This document shows, one piece after another, positions 55,223 to 63,976 of a stretch of 64,000 bases of DNA. Position 1 is the first letter of the stretch. Every line of letters begins with the position of its first letter. The translations under genes and the position numbers were made by a program. Source of the DNA: CAVVMA01 sp963788205. GTDB taxonomy: Bacteria; Desulfobacterota; Binatia; Binatales; Binataceae. The notes beneath the pieces were generated by a model. That model saw nothing but the letters and a program-made list of their open reading frames with translations. It did not search any database and was not told the origin of the DNA. Where the stretch lies: assembly GCA_963788205.1 (NCBI GenBank), contig CAWBGG010000008.1, forward strand, positions 62,001 through 126,000, written 5' to 3'.

Positions 55223-56287
55223 ATGTCATCGTCAAATGGCCAGGCCAGCGCCGCAGACGTACTCAATTATCGTTATGTCCTCGCGGCTGCCTTTTTTGTC
55301 GTTATGGAGGCCACCGTGTGGGCGTTGATTCAGGACTCCCCATTCGGGTTGCGACTCGCCATGCTCCCGCCGTCTGCTCTTGCGTTTCTCTTCTTTTCGT
55401 TAGGGGTGCGTGAGCAGAATCAAACCAAGCGAAGACTGTTCGACATAATCGCGGTGGTCTGCGGCCTCATCTATCTAGCGTTGATTTGCTATGCCTGCGT
55501 CTACTGGTATCAAGTGCCTACTTCTTTCTGGATTCGCTTGGCAGTTGGCACAGCTTTAGGTTTCCCTACAATTGTATTTCTAACCAGTATCATCGCATTG
55601 GTCGTCGCATATCAAGCAGAGCACATAAACGCTGGTCTGTTCTGGCCAATCATGGGAATGTTCTGCGTGGTGACAACGGTTCTCGGAATCGGAATTGTTA
55701 TGATCTGGTCCATCCGCCAGGATATCGAGCGCTACGTAAGGCCCCGCCACTTGGAACCCGAGGCAATGACCAAAATCTCTGCTTATTTGCAGAAGTTTCC
55801 CGCACACGAAGTTTCTATATGCACCCCCGACCCTCAAAACAGCGAAACCACTTCGTATTCGGGCGATATCTTCACCGCAATATACCACGGTGGTTGGACG
55901 GTAAACCCACGCGCGACTCCGGACCTGCCTGGCTACTTGCCCGATTTATTAGGTCATGGGGGGCAACCAATCATGCCAGATGCACCCGTTAGCCAAGCCC
56001 AACTGTTTCGATCTTTAGGAGCAGCACTTAGTCTATTAGTCAACCGATTGTCTCCGGCCCAAGAGGGCATAACTCTTGATGTGCGAACACCAGAGAACGG
56101 CGGCCCTAGTAGAAAGCCTCCCGATCCAAGGAATCCTGACGCGGGCGCTTTGTTGAGGGCCGCCTTAGAGGAAGGGGGTATTGAGCTGTCCGGTGGGAGT
56201 GGTGGATCAACGGGTCCGGGGGTAAAGGAGGAAAAGGTTGTGCTCACAATTGGTCACAGACCGCGTACTCAGTTTGCGCCGCAGTGA
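55223..56287 (+). CDS. four-helix membrane protein, unknown
   Basis: 354 residues. Four hydrophobic helices fill residues about 18-190 (VLAAAFFVVMEATVWALI, LAMLPPSALAFLFFSLGV, IIAVVCGLIYLALICYACVY, TALGFPTIVFLTSIIALVVA), plus MGMFCVVTTVLGIGIVMIW. A soluble domain follows (KISAYLQKFPAHEVSICTPD ... YSGDIFTAIYHGGWTV), then a Pro/Gly-rich tail. I do not recognise a family. Its GC content is lower than the housekeeping genes. The start at 55223 is set by the TGAGGGGG site. An island cargo gene. Confidence 0.65.
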   Translation: MSSSNGQASAADVLNYRYVLAAAFFVVMEATVWALIQDSPFGLRLAMLPPSALAFLFFSLGVREQNQTKRRLFDIIAVVCGLIYLALICYACVYWYQVPTSFWIRLAVGTALGFPTIVFLTSIIALVVAYQAEHINAGLFWPIMGMFCVVTTVLGIGIVMIWSIRQDIERYVRPRHLEPEAMTKISAYLQKFPAHEVSICTPDPQNSETTSYSGDIFTAIYHGGWTVNPRATPDLPGYLPDLLGHGGQPIMPDAPVSQAQLFRSLGAALSLLVNRLSPAQEGITLDVRTPENGGPSRKPPDPRNPDAGALLRAALEEGGIELSGGSGGSTGPGVKEEKVVLTIGHRPRTQFAPQ

Positions 56288-56300
56288 GGCCGGGGTTAGC

Positions 56301-56514
56301 ATGGGAACCGCAGTTGAAATCCCCTGGCGTCGTCTGCGCTCCACGTTGCCGGTAACTCTATTTCGATTTTGAGTGGTTGGAGCAGAAGTTACAAGAAGCG
56401 GTGCCGCCCGATGAATTTCGGTTTCATTTCTACTCGCGTGTCGATCCCAAGCCTTGTCACGAAATCCCAGACGAAATGGCGCTGTCCCATCTGGTGCCCG
56501 TCCAGCCGGACTGA
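56301..56514 (+). pseudogene. small protein, possibly frameshifted
   Basis: ATG 56301 gives MGTAVEIPWRRLRSTLPVTL and then a stop after a TTTT run. One frame over, the DNA reads LYFDFEWLEQKLQEAVPPDE ... HEIPDEMALSHLVPVQPD to 56514. Adding one base near 56361 would join them into about 71 residues. A further short open frame lies at 56557-56679. No family is recognised and the join is an inference. Confidence 0.3.
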
Positions 56515-56694
56515 CTGGCTAGGCGCGGCGCTACCGGCGCTCCGCACCGCCTAAAAGTGAGGGCCAACCCACGGCATAATTCACCCCATTCGTGGATCAT
56601 CCTCTGCGACACAGACGCTCTGCAAGGTGCCTTGGTTGAAGGCCCAATTGAACGAGCCCTTCTCCGCGTGGTTGTGTAGCAGGTATCCCCTTTT

Positions 56695-57075
56695 CTAGGC
56701 GTCTAGCCGCTCTTGGCAGGCGGCCAAGGAATTGAACGTTTCTACCTTCGTCCAAAGGCGCAGAGGTAGGCCCGACTGAGTGCCGAACGTCTCACCTGGC
56801 GACTCGTGTGTGGCGCAGCTAATCTGAACCTTTTGGCTATTGAAGCAGGCCATCCTCGGTTCCATCAAATACACTGGGGTTGGCAGAGTCGGCGAACCCA
56901 TCGTTGCTGCCGCCAGCAGCGCCAACAGAACCGGCGCAACCCAAAACACCAGCGCGTAGAGAGCCAGCACACACAAAGCCACCGGCCAGAACACAATCGC
57001 AATGACAATTGCCGCAAGCCAGATGAGTATCATCTTTGCTGTCGCCGCTTGGCGGCCGTCCAAACGCTCTATCAC
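56695..57075 (-). CDS. small membrane protein, unknown
   Basis: 126 residues with two adjacent hydrophobic helices (AKMILIWLAAIVIAIVFWPV and ALCVLALYALVFWVAPVLLA) and a polar C-terminus with three Cys. It starts at GTG 57075; the internal ATG at codon 15 is also possible. No family is recognised. It is next to, and co-directional with, the Fis-like regulator. Confidence 0.45.
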   Translation of the reverse strand: MIERLDGRQAATAKMILIWLAAIVIAIVFWPVALCVLALYALVFWVAPVLLALLAAATMGSPTLPTPVYLMEPRMACFNSQKVQISCATHESPGETFGTQSGLPLRLWTKVETFNSLAACQERLDA

Positions 57076-57180
57076 GCGCTCTTCGCGCGCCCATCGATCC
57101 AGTCGAAAATCGCCGTCGCAGAGTAACGGGCCGCTCCCTGTTTTTCCTCTTTCAGCATCTTGATCGGCTGTTTCGCGCTT

Positions 57181-57510
57181 TCACTTCTCCATAACCTCGC
57201 GGCTGAATTCGAGACTGCAGCGGCGCATCATGCGGTAGCAAGTACACCGGGAAATCCCGAGCAGCTTCGCCGCCTCGCTCACGTTGTTGTTACACTCCGC
57301 CAGCGCCTTAAGCAAAGCGGCTTTTGTCGCGGCTTGCGCCGCCTCTTGCGCGATCTGCTTCAAGGCCTTCCGCTTTTTCGTGGCGCTCCGTGCGGGCCGA
57401 CCTGCCATCCTAATTTTGCGGAAACGGTTGGCGGACCTGAAGGGTCTGCGGTAGCGGCTACGGGGCCTTCGTTTATGCGCAACGGGAACCTCCATCTCTT
57501 GCAAACTCAT
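57181..57510 (-). CDS. Fis-type HTH protein
   Basis: 109 residues. The N-terminal half is very basic (HKRRPRSRYRRPFRS ... KKRKALKQIAQ). The C-terminal half is a Fis/HTH_8 domain: LLKALAECNNNVSEAAKLLG, then ISRCTCYRMMRRC. This domain usually ends sigma-54 activators; here it stands alone. Its ATG lies inside the palindrome at 57509-57524, so it may repress itself and the divergent toxin-antitoxin genes. That is inference. Confidence 0.65.
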   Translation of the reverse strand: MSLQEMEVPVAHKRRPRSRYRRPFRSANRFRKIRMAGRPARSATKKRKALKQIAQEAAQAATKAALLKALAECNNNVSEAAKLLGISRCTCYRMMRRCSLEFSREVMEK

Positions 57511-57524
57511 AAGGTATACCTTAT
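57509..57524. promoter_or_regulatory. 16-bp perfect palindrome between divergent genes
   Basis: ATAAGGTATACCTTAT is its own reverse complement. It overlaps the start codon of the leftward Fis-type gene and lies 10 bases before the likely GTG start of the rightward HigB-like gene. This is an ideal place for a shared operator of the HTH antitoxin or the Fis-type protein. Confidence 0.7.
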
Positions 57525-57533
57525 TCTCGTGGG

Positions 57534-57911
57534 GTGACCGATTGAGCTGTCGACGAGCACAAGACTCCCGGAGGCCAGTCGCACTTCGCTGAGTTCGTCG
57601 CCGGTCTGGCTGATGCGAAGGACATTAAAGATGCTGCCGTCCTAATCGGGGCGCTACGCGCGTTGGGCAACCAGTTACGTGAGCCGCGTTCGAAATCGCT
57701 GGGCGAGGGCCTGTTCGAGCTCCGCGGGACCACGGTGCGGATATATTATGGGTTCTTACCCGGACGGCGCGCGGTCCTGGTCGGCGGCTATGTCAAGCAG
57801 CGCACTGACACGCCTGCTAACGTGCTCGGGCTGACGCGCGCGCGATTGAAGGAGGCCCAAGATGAGTACCAAAAATCCCGGGTTGCAACTGCTCGAAAGA
57901 AAGGTCGATGA
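57534..57911 (+). pseudogene. HigB/RelE-type (Gp49-like) toxin, apparent nonsense near the start
   Basis: The toxin fold is clear: HKTPGGQSHFAEFVAGLADA, then SKSLGEGLFELRG, TVRIYYGFLPGRRAVLVGGY, and VKQRTDTP. The frame extends upstream to a TGA at 57543-57545. GTG 57534 then reads M-T-D-stop-A-V-D-E-H; a TGG to TGA change would explain this. The next usable start, TTG 57663, would drop about 43 residues. It overlaps the antitoxin gene by 50 bases, as is normal for toxin-first HigBA modules. Confidence 0.68.
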
Positions 57912-58185
57912 GCTCGGTCTTCGGCGTGAGGTCGAAGATGAATTGGCTCAGATTCTGATCGAACACAAAATCGCCGCCTTGCGGAGGCGTCGCGGTCTCA
58001 CGCAGGCGGCGCTCGCCGCGCGGACGGGCGTGAGCCAACCGATGATTGCGCAGATCGAATCCGGCAAGCTGAACAATCTGACGCTGAAGACGCTGGCCAG
58101 AACGGCGCGAGCGCTCGGAGCCAGTCTCAAGATCGATCTGGTCCCGCGCCCGCCGTCGCGCAGGCGAAGCCGAAATGTAGCATAA
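57862..58185 (+). CDS. XRE-family antitoxin, HigA-like
   Basis: 107 residues with a helix-turn-helix at 38-93: IAALRRRRGLTQAALAARTG, VSQPMIAQIESGKLNNLTLK, and LARTARALGASLKID. It should bind the HigB-like toxin and repress the module. GAAGGAGGCCC precedes the ATG. The palindrome at 57509-57524 is the obvious operator candidate. Confidence 0.88.
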   Translation: MSTKNPGLQLLERKVDELGLRREVEDELAQILIEHKIAALRRRRGLTQAALAARTGVSQPMIAQIESGKLNNLTLKTLARTARALGASLKIDLVPRPPSRRRSRNVA

Positions 58186-58274
58186 TCATACATTCTGGCC
58201 ACAGGGTTTGCGCGGTGCGGCTTTGCGAACAGGCCGTAGCACTCGCGATAACCAAGCCGATAGCCTTCCGCATC

Positions 58275-58300
58275 CATACTCGAATAATTATTCGAGTATG
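58275..58300. promoter_or_regulatory. 26-bp perfect palindrome
   Basis: CATACTCGAATAA followed directly by TTATTCGAGTATG, with no loop and no mismatch. It lies about 90 bases after the HigA-like stop and before a truncated gene. The even, AT-rich symmetry suits a protein-binding or recombination site better than a terminator, since there is no GC stem or U tract. Confidence 0.75.
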
Positions 58301-58377
58301 GTCGAATATCAAGGGCGTGCGATCACACCCCGATGCACCGGGGGCCGGCCTCTTGGAATTGGCGGCTGGGGAAACCC

Positions 58378-58688
58378 CTAACTGCGGGCCTTCGCGAGCA
58401 GTTCGTCTATCTCGCGATTGATCGTCCGCGCGGCCTTCAGGATGCGGTCCAGGCTACGATCGATCGTCGCCTTGTCCAGCTTGTCATTTCGACGGGCGCC
58501 TTCTGTCAAAGCTTCGATCTTCTGCCGATTGGCCTTTACCGCTCTCATAATGTCCGCGGCTGCCCTGCGTAATTCAGGCTTGCCCGCTAAAGCAATTCTA
58601 GTGAGCGCTCGGGCTTTTGACAGCGAGTCGGCCGTCAGGCGGATGATCAGTTCGAGCTTGTCGATGGCCGAGCGGTGCAGACATAACT
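58378..58688 (-). pseudogene. helical protein, 5' end removed by IS630
   Basis: A minus-strand frame reads AIDKLELIIRLTADSLSKAR ... DIMRAVKANRQKIEALTEGA ... INREIDELLAKARS and ends at TAG 58378. The heptad-like, charged composition is clearly coding. Its 5' side ends at the IS630 terminus, and no start codon remains. About 100 residues are left. No family is recognised; it could be a DNA-binding or phasin-like helical protein. Confidence 0.6.
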
Positions 58689-59848
58689 AGTGTAGTGTCT
58701 CACAAATAACTTTACAATGGGGACAGGTTCTGATATGGTCTCTGCGGGGTCAAGCAGGAGGCGACGATGTGGGACGCGGCAGAGGCATTGGATGTCGATG
58801 AGGAGGCTAGGCGGACGCTGCGCGCTTGGGTGAAGGCCCGCAGGTCGCCACAGCGAGTAGTGATGCGCGCGCGGATCGTTTTGCTTGCCGCAGAGGGGAC
58901 CGCCACGCGCCAAATCGCACGCGAAGTGGGCACCAGCAGGCCCACCGTGTTGTTGTGGCGCAAGCGCTTCGCCGCTGGCGGGGTGGGCGCGTTGCTGCGT
59001 GAGGCACCAGGCCGCGGACGTCCCGCATCGATCTCGAGTATGAAGATCAAGCAGATCGTTGCAGCGACGACTCAGACCAGGCCACCGGGAGCCACTCACT
59101 GGAGCACCCGCACCATGGCGAAAGCCCGGGGCGTGAGCCCGGCGACGGTGCAGCGTATTTGGGACGCTCACGGCTTGCAGCCCCATCGGGTCGAGACCTT
59201 CAAGTTGTCGCGCGACAAGCGGCTGGTAGAGAAATTAACCGACGTGGTGGGAGTCTACCTTAATCCGCCGGATAAGGCGGTGGTTTTGTGTGTCGATGAG
59301 AAGTCGCAAATTCAGGCCTTGGATCGCACCCAACCGGGGCTGCCGCTCAAGAAGGGCCGTTGTGGAACCATGACCCATGACTACAAGCGCAACGGCACCA
59401 CGACCCTGTTTGCGGCGTTGAACACATTGGAAGGGACGGTAATCGGGACCTGTTACCCGCGCCACCGCAATATCGAATTCCGCAAGTTTCTCCGTCGCAT
59501 CGACCAGACCATCCCCTCTGACCTCGCGGTGCACATGATCCTGGACAACTATGGCATTCACACCCATCCGAAAGTGAAGAGCTGGCTCGCCAAGCATCCC
59601 CGTTTCCAGCTCCACTTCACGCCGACCTCTTCGTCGTGGCTCAATCTGGTCGAACGTTGGTTCCGTGAGCTAACCGACAAACGTATTCGGCGCGGCGCCT
59701 TCGGCAATGTTGCCGAGCTGATTACCGCCATCAACGAGTTCATCGCGGTCAGCAACCACGCACCCAAACCTTTCGTCTGGACAGCCACGGCGGACAAGAT
59801 TTTGGCTAAAATCTCTCATTGTAAAGCTATTTTAGAGGCAGTACACTA
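58688..59848 (+). mobile_element. IS630-family insertion sequence
   Basis: Imperfect terminal repeats of about 32 bases (TAGTGTAGTGTCTC ... CTTTACAATG on the left; its partner TAGTGTACTGCCTC ... on the right strand) bound 1.16 kb. TA at both ends is the expected dinucleotide target duplication, within CTAG. It has one intact transposase. Confidence 0.9.
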
Positions 59849-59849
59849 G
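58767..59849 (+). CDS. IS630-family DDE transposase
   Basis: 360 residues. An N-terminal paired HTH is seen as VMRARIVLLAAEGTATRQIA and VGTSRPTVLLWRKRFAAGG. The catalytic triad is in VVLCVDEKSQIQALD (Asp), HMILDNYGIHTHPKV (Asp) and SSSWLNLVERWFREL (Glu). The stop codon TAG (59847-59849) is formed by the TA target duplication plus the flanking G, so termination depends on the insertion site. Confidence 0.94.
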   Translation: MWDAAEALDVDEEARRTLRAWVKARRSPQRVVMRARIVLLAAEGTATRQIAREVGTSRPTVLLWRKRFAAGGVGALLREAPGRGRPASISSMKIKQIVAATTQTRPPGATHWSTRTMAKARGVSPATVQRIWDAHGLQPHRVETFKLSRDKRLVEKLTDVVGVYLNPPDKAVVLCVDEKSQIQALDRTQPGLPLKKGRCGTMTHDYKRNGTTTLFAALNTLEGTVIGTCYPRHRNIEFRKFLRRIDQTIPSDLAVHMILDNYGIHTHPKVKSWLAKHPRFQLHFTPTSSSWLNLVERWFRELTDKRIRRGAFGNVAELITAINEFIAVSNHAPKPFVWTATADKILAKISHCKAILEAVH

Positions 59850-59935
59850 CACACTGCTCGGAACGAAACCGGCGGGCGGTTTGTGGCCGCCCGCCGGTAT
59901 GGTTTTGCACGTCGCGATGCGCGTAGTTAACGGCT

Positions 59936-61186
59936 TCAGTTGACGACGAAGCCGGTCAGGAACTCATCCAGGCCGCCCGCGCCTGCGTTCTTCACCACGA
60001 AATTGCCCGCCGTTGACGTACCCGACTTGAAGAAGGTCGCCGAGCCGTTGGCATCGCCGCTGGTGTCGGTGGTCAACGCGAGGCCGGTGTCTACGTCCGC
60101 GGAGCTGCCATTATCGATCAGCCTGAACCAGACTTCGTAGCCGGTGCTAGGCGTCGCGCCCGTCAGCCGGACCGTGACTTGTCCGCTGGCGTTGACCTGG
60201 ACCGAGCCCTGGGTGAGCGGGTCGGCGCCGCAGGTTTCCAGGCTGGCGGGCAGTAGTGTGGAATTGCTAGTGACCACCGCCATGCACGTTACCAGGTTGG
60301 CCTCGGAGACGATCGGAACGATCGGCTTCTGATCGACGTCAAACCCGGAAAGGAACTGATCGGAGCCGCCGCGCTGGAGCACAACGGTTCCCGAGCCCGT
60401 GGTATCGGCCGTGAAGGCGCCGGTTTTGGTCAACGTGCCGGAGCCCATCGAGTTGGTAGTTAGGGTGCCGAGCGCCGTTTGGGTTCCATTGGGCGAGCGC
60501 AAAAATGCCGTGTAAGTCTGACTGGTGGCAGCGCCGGAAATCAAAATCGCCAGGTTCCCGTCGCCCTCGATATCAACGTTGCCGCGTGAGAGCGTGTCGC
60601 TGCCGCATCCAGTGAGAGCAGCCGGAACATTCACCGTTCCGCACGTCACCAGCCCGGCCTCAAAGCCCGGCGCGCCCGGACCAACAAACCCCGAGCGCGC
60701 GGAAATTGAAGCGGCCGGCACCGCGAATCCGGTGACGTACTGATCTCCGCCCCGCGTCAGGACGATATTGCCTGCGCCCACGCTGCCGAAGGCAAAGAAG
60801 GTCTTGTCGCGCAGGCTCCCGTCGCCGCTGGCGTCGGTGGTCAGATTGCCGATCGAGGTCGAGGAGCCGCCGTTAGGAGAGCGGAAAACCACGGCGTAGG
60901 TCTGGCTCGCCGCGGCGCCCGCGATCTCCACGTCCACGTCGCCGACACCGTCGATGGTGGCCATCCCCTGGGTGAGCGGGTCAGCGGTGCCCGCGCAGGT
61001 GGAGAGCGTGGCCGGCCTGGTCACCGCCGCGCACTTCACCAGCGCGCCGCCGAGCGAGGCGGGACCGGCGAGACCACCGCGACCGGCCTGGCCGCCTGCC
61101 GCGTAAGCCGCCATCGGAACGAGCACCATCGCAATCAGCACCGCGAGCGAATTGAGCCACCTTGGATTAGAAATGGGATTAGACAT
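59936..61186 (-). CDS. secreted protein with three ~125-residue repeats
   Basis: 416 residues with a signal peptide (SLAVLIAMVLVPMAAYA, cleavage near residue 29). The mature part has three repeats, each opening with [LV]VKC/LVTC ... C and continuing DPLTQG or DTLSRG, SQTYAVVFRSPNG-like, then GNIVLTRGGDQYVTGF or a close variant. Paired Cys in each repeat suggests disulfides. AGGAGG upstream of the ATG is strong. No known family is evident; likely a surface-exposed or released beta-rich protein. Confidence 0.72.
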   Translation of the reverse strand: MSNPISNPRWLNSLAVLIAMVLVPMAAYAAGGQAGRGGLAGPASLGGALVKCAAVTRPATLSTCAGTADPLTQGMATIDGVGDVDVEIAGAAASQTYAVVFRSPNGGSSTSIGNLTTDASGDGSLRDKTFFAFGSVGAGNIVLTRGGDQYVTGFAVPAASISARSGFVGPGAPGFEAGLVTCGTVNVPAALTGCGSDTLSRGNVDIEGDGNLAILISGAATSQTYTAFLRSPNGTQTALGTLTTNSMGSGTLTKTGAFTADTTGSGTVVLQRGGSDQFLSGFDVDQKPIVPIVSEANLVTCMAVVTSNSTLLPASLETCGADPLTQGSVQVNASGQVTVRLTGATPSTGYEVWFRLIDNGSSADVDTGLALTTDTSGDANGSATFFKSGTSTAGNFVVKNAGAGGLDEFLTGFVVN

Positions 61187-61437
61187 TGATCCGATCCTCC
61201 TCGCCGGCCGGCTGGCTGGCGGTTGCGGGGCGACAACCTGTAGACAATATACGCGCGGTGGTGGGGCCCGTTACAACCGCCGTTGAACAGGACGCAGGGC
61301 TCCCAAGAATCGTGCTGGTCATTGGCGAGGCGCCGGGTTAGTCTTTGGCAAGCTGCGCAACGTTAACGGACGGACGATCCATCTCAAGCCCGCGCAACTG
61401 AAACGGTCCCGCTCCATTTGCGTCTAAAACAGCAACC

Positions 61438-63976
61438 ATGATCGATCATCAAGGGACCGCCGGCAGGGACGCTCGCCCCGCTTTCGTACTAGTCGTTCTA
61501 GCTTTCCTGGCGGTCCTGATGTTCCGGGCGGGGGCCGCGGCGGCGCAGAGCGTGCCACTGGCAGGAAACCATCCGGCCGCGATCGCTCAGATGGCTCCAC
61601 TCGGCCCCGCCGCGTCATATCGACAGACTCAAGTTGAAAGTCGTGATGGCGCTGCGCAACCGCGCCGAGCTGGAAAAGCTGCTGGCCGCTCAGCAGGATC
61701 CCGCTTCACCGCAGTACCATCACTGGCTCACGCCGGAGAGCTTCGCCGCGCGCTTTGGTCCGCAAGCCGCCGACTACAAGGCGGTCACCGACTGGCTGAC
61801 ATCGGCAGGCCTCGAGACGGTAGCGGCGAATCCTCGCGGGCGCAACGTTACTTTCAGCGCCACGGCGGCGCAGGCGGAACGGCTGTTCGAAATCACGATC
61901 GCTTCAACGCCGGATGATCGCTGGTTTGGGAATCTGGAGGACCCTGCGGTCCCGGCGAAGGTCGCCGGCGTTATCGGCGCGGTCGAAGGACTCGACAATC
62001 TGCGCCGGTTCGTCCCTCTGATACGCCGTCATCAGCAGCTGTATCGCCCACCGATCCAGCCTCAACTGTCCGCGCAACTGTCGGCATTGGAGCGCGCAGC
62101 TTTCGTAACCGGCAGCTATGCGCACGAGCCGCCGTTCAGATTGTGGGCGCCCGATGTAGCCGTCGACGGTTACGCCCCGGCATTTGGTCCCACCGATATC
62201 CAGACCTTCTACGACGAAACCCCATTACTGAGCGCCGGCATCAACGGCGGCAACGGCAACGATTGTATCGCGGTGATCGAGGACTCCAACTACGTGAAGG
62301 GGGCGGTCGACCTGTTCGACACGACCTTCTCGCTGCCGGTGGCCGCCATCACCAACTCGTTTCCGACCACCGATCCGGGCATCAACAGCGACGAGGGTGA
62401 GACCCTGCTGGACCTCGAGTACGCGCAGGCGGCTGCGCCCAACGCGCCGCTGAGGGCCTATATCGGCAATGACAACGATTCGATAATCGACCCCATCACG
62501 GACGGAATTGTGAGTGCGGTGAGCGACGACGCCTGCTCCGCGATCAACGTGAGCTTCAGCAGTTGCGGCAGCCCGGATAGCTACTTCACGCAGACGCTCG
62601 ATCCGCTCTTCGTCCAGGCCGCCAGCCAGGGCCAGTCGGTATTCATTTCGAGCGGCGACTACGGAGCGGCCGGCTTGATCATCGACCGGCACGGCGACTG
62701 CGTGCCGGGAACCACCCGCGGCGTCAACGAAATGGCTGCCGATCCCAACGTCTCCGGCGTGGGCGGAACCCAGTTCACGGCCGATTTTGACGCCAACGGC
62801 GACGATGTCGGGTTCGTCCCCGAAGCGGTATGGAACGACTCCGGCGGCGCGAGCGGCGGCGGCGCGAGCAAGATATTCGCCAAGCCGGGCTATCAGAAGG
62901 GCGTCACGCCCTCCGACGGCCATCGCGACGTTCCCGACGTGGCGCTGATCGCAAGTCCCGAGTTGCCGGGCGTCTACATGGGCGACGATGCGAGCGACCC
63001 GGGCTCGGGATGTCCCCGCGGCCAGTCTTGCATCAATTGCTGCAGCGGCGGCACGAGCCTCTCCACGCCGCTATGGGCCGGCATCGCCCGGCTGCTCACG
63101 CAAGTCCAAGGCGGCCGCTTGGGGAATCTGAACCCCCTGATCTACCGTCTCGGAAAGGCGAAATCCGCCGACTTGCGCGACGTAACCAAGGGCAACAATA
63201 ACTTCAACGGCGTCACCGGCTACAACGCCGGGCCCGGCTACGATCAGGCCAGCGGATGGGGCACGCTCGATATCGCGAAGCTGGCGCAAGCCTTCCCCAC
63301 CGCGACTCCAACCCTCACCCCCACGCCAACGCCTACTCCCAAACCGACTCCGGCGGGAACGCTCGCGCTTTCGTCGCGAGCGGTCTCTTTTCTGCCAATC
63401 GGCGCCGGCACGACGGCCACGACTTCTTTCAACATCACCGACTCCGGGCCCGGCCCGCTGATCGGCAGCATCGATGCGAGCGGGCTGGGCCCGGCGTTCT
63501 CGCTCAGTGCGAATACCGCGACGGCGTTTAACCTGACCGTCGGCCACAGCGCGAAGGTGGTGATCCAGTTTGCTCCGACCGCGCCGGGCAGCTACGCGGG
63601 CAGCCTCACGATCACGAGCAACGACGCCAAGCACTCCCCAAGCACCGTGGCGGTCTCCGGCAAAGCCGTCGCAGGCACGCTGAGCGCGCCGAGCACGCTC
63701 AGCTTCGGCACGGTGAAGGTGAACGCCACCAAGACGTTGGCGCTGACGATCAAGAATACCGGGTTGGGCGTGCTGCACGGGACTATCCTGACGAGCGCCT
63801 TGACCGCGGCCTTCACAGCGGTGTCGGGGAGCGGTTCTTTCCAGTTGAAGGACGGCCAGTCGCTGGCGGTTTCAATTCAATTCCAGCCGCAAGCGAAAGG
63901 CGCCTTCGTCGGGCAGATTTCCATCGCGAGCGACGGCGGCAACCAGACGGTCACTGTGACCGGCACCGGGATGTAA
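61438..63976 (+). pseudogene. secreted sedolisin (S53) protease with Ig-like C-terminal domains, frameshifted
   Basis: ATG 61438 opens a signal peptide (FVLVVLAFLAVLMFRAGAAA) and the prodomain start SVPLAGNHPAAIAQMAPLG. The frame breaks near 61618; the prodomain continues one base over (HIDRLKLKVVMALRNRAELE, YHHWLTPESFAARFG). Catalytic residues are present: Glu and Asp in GETLLDLEYAQ (about 62400), Asp in SSGDYGAAG and Ser in GGTSLSTPLWAG (about 63055). After a short TP linker come two choice-of-anchor-D/ASH-like beta domains (SFNITDSGPGPL, LTIKNTGLGVLHG). One inserted base explains the break. The full protein would be about 845 residues. Confidence 0.84.

Noticed and set aside
52451..57545. 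TAA or TGA used as sense codons (altered genetic code)
   Set aside because: Many intact genes in the window end in TAA or TGA at the right length. The internal stops occur only in decaying mobile genes.
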